Of a stretch of DNA of 64,000 nt, positions 60,290 through 64,000 are shown piece after piece. The stretch is from positions 18,375,501 through 18,439,500 of the forward strand of contig NC_092601.1 of assembly GCF_047663525.1 (NCBI RefSeq), written 5' to 3'. The notes beneath the pieces were generated by a model, which saw only the letters and a list, made by a program, of their open reading frames with translations, was not told the origin of the DNA and did not search any database. This stretch comes from Anas platyrhynchos. Taxonomy: Eukaryota; Chordata; Aves; Anseriformes; Anatidae. Position 1 is the stretch's first letter; each line of letters opens with the position of its first letter. The position numbers and the translations under genes were made by a program.

Positions 60290-63200
60290 TCAGTCCACAT
60301 GGTTTAATCTCTTTCTTTTTCCCAACAAGCTCTGACTTGCCTCTGTAGGGTCTGCCAGTTTGCATGAAAGTATATTCACCTTCAGACCAGTTCTCCAGCT
60401 GGGTGACAAAGTGATCTGTAAAAATAATTAAAAACCTTTGTTGTTGTTTGTTTGTTTGTTTGTTTGTTTGTTTTGTTTTTTTCTGATGTATAGTATTTTG
60501 ATATATATTATTTTCAAATATCATACAGCATCTTTAATTGACATATTTACTTATACACATTTTACATTATTTTAAACATGAATATACAGATTTTATGTTT
60601 TGTACTTCTTACTACTGAAGTAAAACACTTTCATTATTTCCTGGAAATAGAAGGAGACAGTGGAGGAGAAGGAAGAGTAAGAACAGTTTTGCTAAGAAGG
60701 ATAACTTTATAAACAGGGAGTCAATTTAGAGTTGTCCTAAAACAGACAGTTCTATGAAAAAAAAGGAGTCCAGTCCAGTATAAAGCATGAAATAACTAAT
60801 AATAATGAACATTTCTTCATGAAGAGACATCATCTGATGCTGAAATTATGACAAAAAAACACTTACTTTGAATATTCTATGTATAAAAACTAATGCTTAT
60901 TTTGAAAAGTTCAGCACAACTGACATACACTACCTAATGGGAAACAGCCACTGTTTTAAATTAATATTAAATACCAACTTTAAAATAAATCTTGCTTCGC
61001 TCCAGAAGAAGTTGCCATTTCAAGGCAGTCTTCTTGTCTTCTGTTAGGGTGAGGAACTCATGAACCTGTTAATAACGTGACATCAATGAACACTACTTCA
61101 ACACATAACTGTAACATCACAACAAAATGATGATTAATTTTAAGCTCTATTTTTTCTCTTTTAATATAGTATTTGCTGTGATACACATACCTAGACAGTC
61201 AGATTAATCACAATATATTACAGGGTGTTTGAGAATCAAAGTTAGGGAATTCCGATCGTGTTCTCAGAAAAGTGTAAATTAATTTATATGAAGTGGTATT
61301 CTGAATAGGGTATTCACTCTTAGATTTAACATATTTCTTCTTATTAGGAGTCAATGACTTCTAAGTTTTGACTTTAAAAAAAAACATATGTATGTATGTA
61401 TGTATATAAAAAAATATATAAGTATATATACATATCCATATGTACACAGTTTAACCACTCTATGTATATACATATACACACATATATAAATGAAGAACGT
61501 ATGTATATATGAAGAACAGTCAGATGAATTTGCGATTTTCATCAGGCTTCACAGCTCAGATCAAATAAGAACAACCTCATTTGTTTCTACTTACAGTGCA
61601 GCCTAATGTTTCCTCAGCTACGCAGTCAGACAGGTAACAAGAGTAAAGAGTGCCTGTATGGTCTGTCAGATTAACGAGGATGTCAAAGCTCGCAAAAGTT
61701 GACTCTGAATTTGAAGAGATGTCACCACAGAAAGTGCATGTGTTTGACATTTCATTCACCACAAAACGGCATATTGAACTGAAACACAAAGATAATTAAA
61801 GCATGTATGTAATTCCTCCCTGCTTGAGCCTATTTTCTTTAGACTGAGATTCCCCAAGAGACTCTTAAAAAAAAATTAATCTTCTGCACTCAGTCCATCC
61901 AAGAAGAAATGGCCTCTTTTCTCTAGGACCAGAAAGTTCTTCATAAAGCTAGCTCATCTTTCTTGCTAATGCTGGGAAGTCTACACAACAGAAATTCATG
62001 TCCTCCTCCAGAGCAGTTTTACTTCTTGTCCAGAATTAGACTAAATATTGTTCTAATTTGGGCCAGGGGTAGCAGGATAAACACTTTTTAATACAAACTT
62101 AAAAGAAACAGTTGCTTACCATCTGTTCCGAATAACTTTAGATACATTATCATCAATGTCCAATGTAGAAATGTAGCCATAAATAATGCCAAAGACTGGT
62201 TCAAGTTTCCCATCGCTCTGCAAAGCTTTTTCTTTCAGCTGCTTCACAGTATAAACGTTAACTATAGTCTCCACTAAAAATTTAAAAGACATGTTTTGTG
62301 TCTGAGAAACAAACACCACAGAAAAGCAACAACATAAAAAAGGACCTCAAGGTAGTAAAGAAGAGAGGATTTAATCTAAAGCATCAGAAAAGCCCTGGAC
62401 ACCTTCCTGTTGGAGCAAGCTTATGATTACAGGGGGAAAAAAATATCCAGGAAAATCTCATACTTAATCTTTGTATCAACCCAAAATGAGTTGATCGAAA
62501 GTTGATCAAAACTTTCCCTCTCCATCTTTCTTACTTATTAAAGCCAGAAAGAACATGTCAGGGCACAAGCTCACATAGTCACGTGAACATATGAACACAC
62601 AAAGAACTTGAAATTTCAACTTCACTACAAAACTACACTATCTAGTTCAATAAAATCAAAGTGTTTTAACTTACAGTTAATGGATTCTTTTGATTGCTCC
62701 TCCATTTTATCATGCAAAGCTCCTGATTGTGCACTCTCTTTTATGAAGCTGAAGAGAACGTTTGCTTCTGCAGTTTCTTTAAAAAATATATATATATAAG
62801 TTGTGAATATATGTAATATGCAAAAACAACAAATATATTGTATAACTTTTTTAATTCTGGTAGCACTGTCATGTCTTGTAGATTTAGCCAAGGGATGCTT
62901 TTTTTTTTTTTTTCTTTTACCATTAGTCATACATGGAATATATGAAGGCTGCTTAGATTTTATCTATACATATATATTACTATTTTTATATATATGAAAT
63001 GGAAGCAAAAAACTTGGTCAGTATATAACAGATGAGAAAGAGGGAGCTTTCTGAGGCAAGCTTGTAGAAGAAATTAGATCTCCAATGGATTCATTCATGC
63101 TTTCTAGTCTACAGTGATTACTAATATGTCAATTATGCAATTGTCAGAAGCAATATGTCAATAGCTCTTACCTGGATTAGTTGTAATAATGGTCTTTGAT

Positions 63201-63406
63201 ATCACAGTTGCAGTCATACAGTTCCTAAATTTGTCAAAATTTATTCTCACATCTGCTGCAAATATTACTGGGCACAAAATAAAAAATCTGTTACCTTAGA
63301 ATATGCATCACATTAAGAACTACAATAAAAACATAAAGACAAAAACATTATACCTGTTTTTCGTGGGATCCAACTTTGTGCAAGCTGGATAGACTCATTA
63401 TCCCAA
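60290..63406 (-). CDS. MEIOB: MEIOB 3' part, last seven coding exons
   Basis: Meiosis-specific OB-fold single-strand DNA-binding protein, RPA1-like, which acts with SPATA22 in meiotic recombination. Exons in transcript order: 63354-63406, 63172-63267, 62675-62776, 62120-62273, 61595-61778, 60979-61065, 60290-60415. They give 266 residues from the conserved WDNESI...LAQSW to a stop; earlier exons lie beyond the right edge. Diagnostic blocks are [38 protein letters not shown] and [13 protein letters not shown] zinc-ribbon pattern C-x2-C-x10-C-x2-C begins at the junction into exon 61595-61778 (CSIC...CTFC). The final exon uses the frame [12 protein letters not shown]...[12 protein letters not shown], matching the human C-terminus. 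The donor at 60978 (GTTGGT) is weak but gives the expected phase. It converges with FAHD1, as in human. Confidence 0.96.
60439..60482 (+). repeat. (GTTT)n microsatellite in MEIOB last intron
   Basis: A (GTTT)8-like run, on the minus strand A/C-rich, begins about 24 bp upstream of the last MEIOB exon. A short T-rich pyrimidine stretch and ACAG acceptor lie between it and the exon. Confidence 0.85.
61378..61510 (+). repeat. AT-rich TATG/TATA simple-repeat region in MEIOB intron
   Basis: A patchwork of GTAT, ATATAT and CATATA units, about 130 bp, with local dyad symmetry, in the intron between the two MEIOB exons at 61595-61778 and 60979-61065. Confidence 0.8.
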
Positions 63407-63905
63407 CTAAATCAAGAGAAAATAGTGGGTCAAAACATTTCTGAAAAATAACTAGAACTGTTAAGTACAAAACAAATAATACAGTTATAATTAAACTGAT
63501 CAAATAGAACAATTCCCTTATTACATGCACATGCAAATGAAATACTGTGTATATCCATGTGCATCTAGTTCACAGCCAGTAGGATGATTTAAGTGTGGTC
63601 CAATACTGTCCCTATATTATCCCATGCCAAACAGGATAAAATAAAAGGGCTATTAGGCTGTTCAAAATGATTAAATGTCACACACACTTGGAAAAATGCT
63701 ACATGCATTTCAAAGTTTTGACTGAAGTAATTTCTAATTAAAGCAAATCAGAAAGAAAGTAGCTGCTTATCATCCGAGCCTTTTCTGTGGGAACAAGCCA
63801 GTTATTCACATCACTAGGCCAGATGTTCAGCCAGCTTTCCAACACTGGAACCTTTGTAAACTGTGGATAAGCCTAGAGTGAGGTCAGTGCTATTCCTATA
63901 TTCCT

Positions 63906-63952
63906 AAAAATAAAATAAAATAAAATAAAATAAAATAAAATAAAATAAAAAA
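63906..63952 (+). repeat. (AAAAT)9 microsatellite
   Basis: A pentanucleotide AAAAT/AATAA run of about nine regular units near the right edge. It lies within the MEIOB gene body, left of exons that are outside the window. Confidence 0.9.
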
Positions 63953-64000
63953 GCTTGATAAAATCTCTCAAGTAGTTCCTCTAAAGTTTGGATGGCAAGA

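Noticed and set aside
1-64000. CRISPR arrays, bacterial operons, endogenous retroviruses, tRNA or rRNA genes
   Set aside because: I looked on both strands and saw none. The direct repeats found are simple microsatellites or two-copy duplications, and no LTR pair or retroviral protein motif is evident.

Overview
This window is genomic DNA from a bird, or a close sauropsid relative. The reasons are CR1 LINE copies ending in the ATTCTATG-type 3' tail, dense vertebrate genes with short GT-AG introns, CpG-rich promoters, and a gene order that matches two blocks of human chromosome 16p13.3. I see no prokaryotic features, CRISPR array, endogenous retrovirus or tRNA.

Layout. (1) About 3.8-18.1 kb, minus strand: MSLN (mesothelin precursor), modelled as 19 coding exons and 812 residues. 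A CR1 LINE (1665-2622) lies downstream, and two older CR1 pieces lie in its introns. (2) 18.1-26.3 kb: intergenic DNA with no gene I can support. (3) 26.46-38.29 kb, plus strand: CIAO3 (NARFL), 11 exons and 476 residues, starting in a CpG-rich promoter with an NRF1-type site. (4) 38.3-41.95 kb: convergent 3' region. (5) 41.95-44.65 kb, minus strand: HAGHL, 8 exons and 282 residues. (6) 46.70-55.80 kb, minus strand: HAGH (glyoxalase II), 9 exons and 307 residues, with a mitochondrial first exon and an internal ATG for a 260-residue cytosolic form. (7) 56.21-56.88 kb, plus strand: FAHD1, a single exon of 223 residues, divergent from HAGH across 408 bp. (8) 60.29-63.41 kb, minus strand: the last seven coding exons of MEIOB; the gene continues past the right edge.

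Each exon model was built by hand from splice sites. In every gene the phases close exactly, and the lengths agree with the human proteins as I remember them. MSLN is the exception, because its N-terminal part is longer. There is no operon logic here. HAGH and HAGHL are tandem paralogues of the glyoxalase system, with six internal exons of identical length. FAHD1 and the mitochondrial form of HAGH are both mitochondrial metabolic enzymes and share a bidirectional promoter region. CIAO3 works in cytosolic iron-sulfur assembly, and MEIOB in meiotic recombination.

The most interesting points are: the direct HAGH-HAGHL tandem, with catalytic residues kept in HAGHL; an MSLN precursor with a conserved furin-type site, an enlarged N-terminal half and no visible GPI-signal exon; a GC-AG intron in CIAO3; a 250-bp polypyrimidine tract between the two glyoxalase genes; and an unexplained protein-like reading frame inside CIAO3 intron 2.
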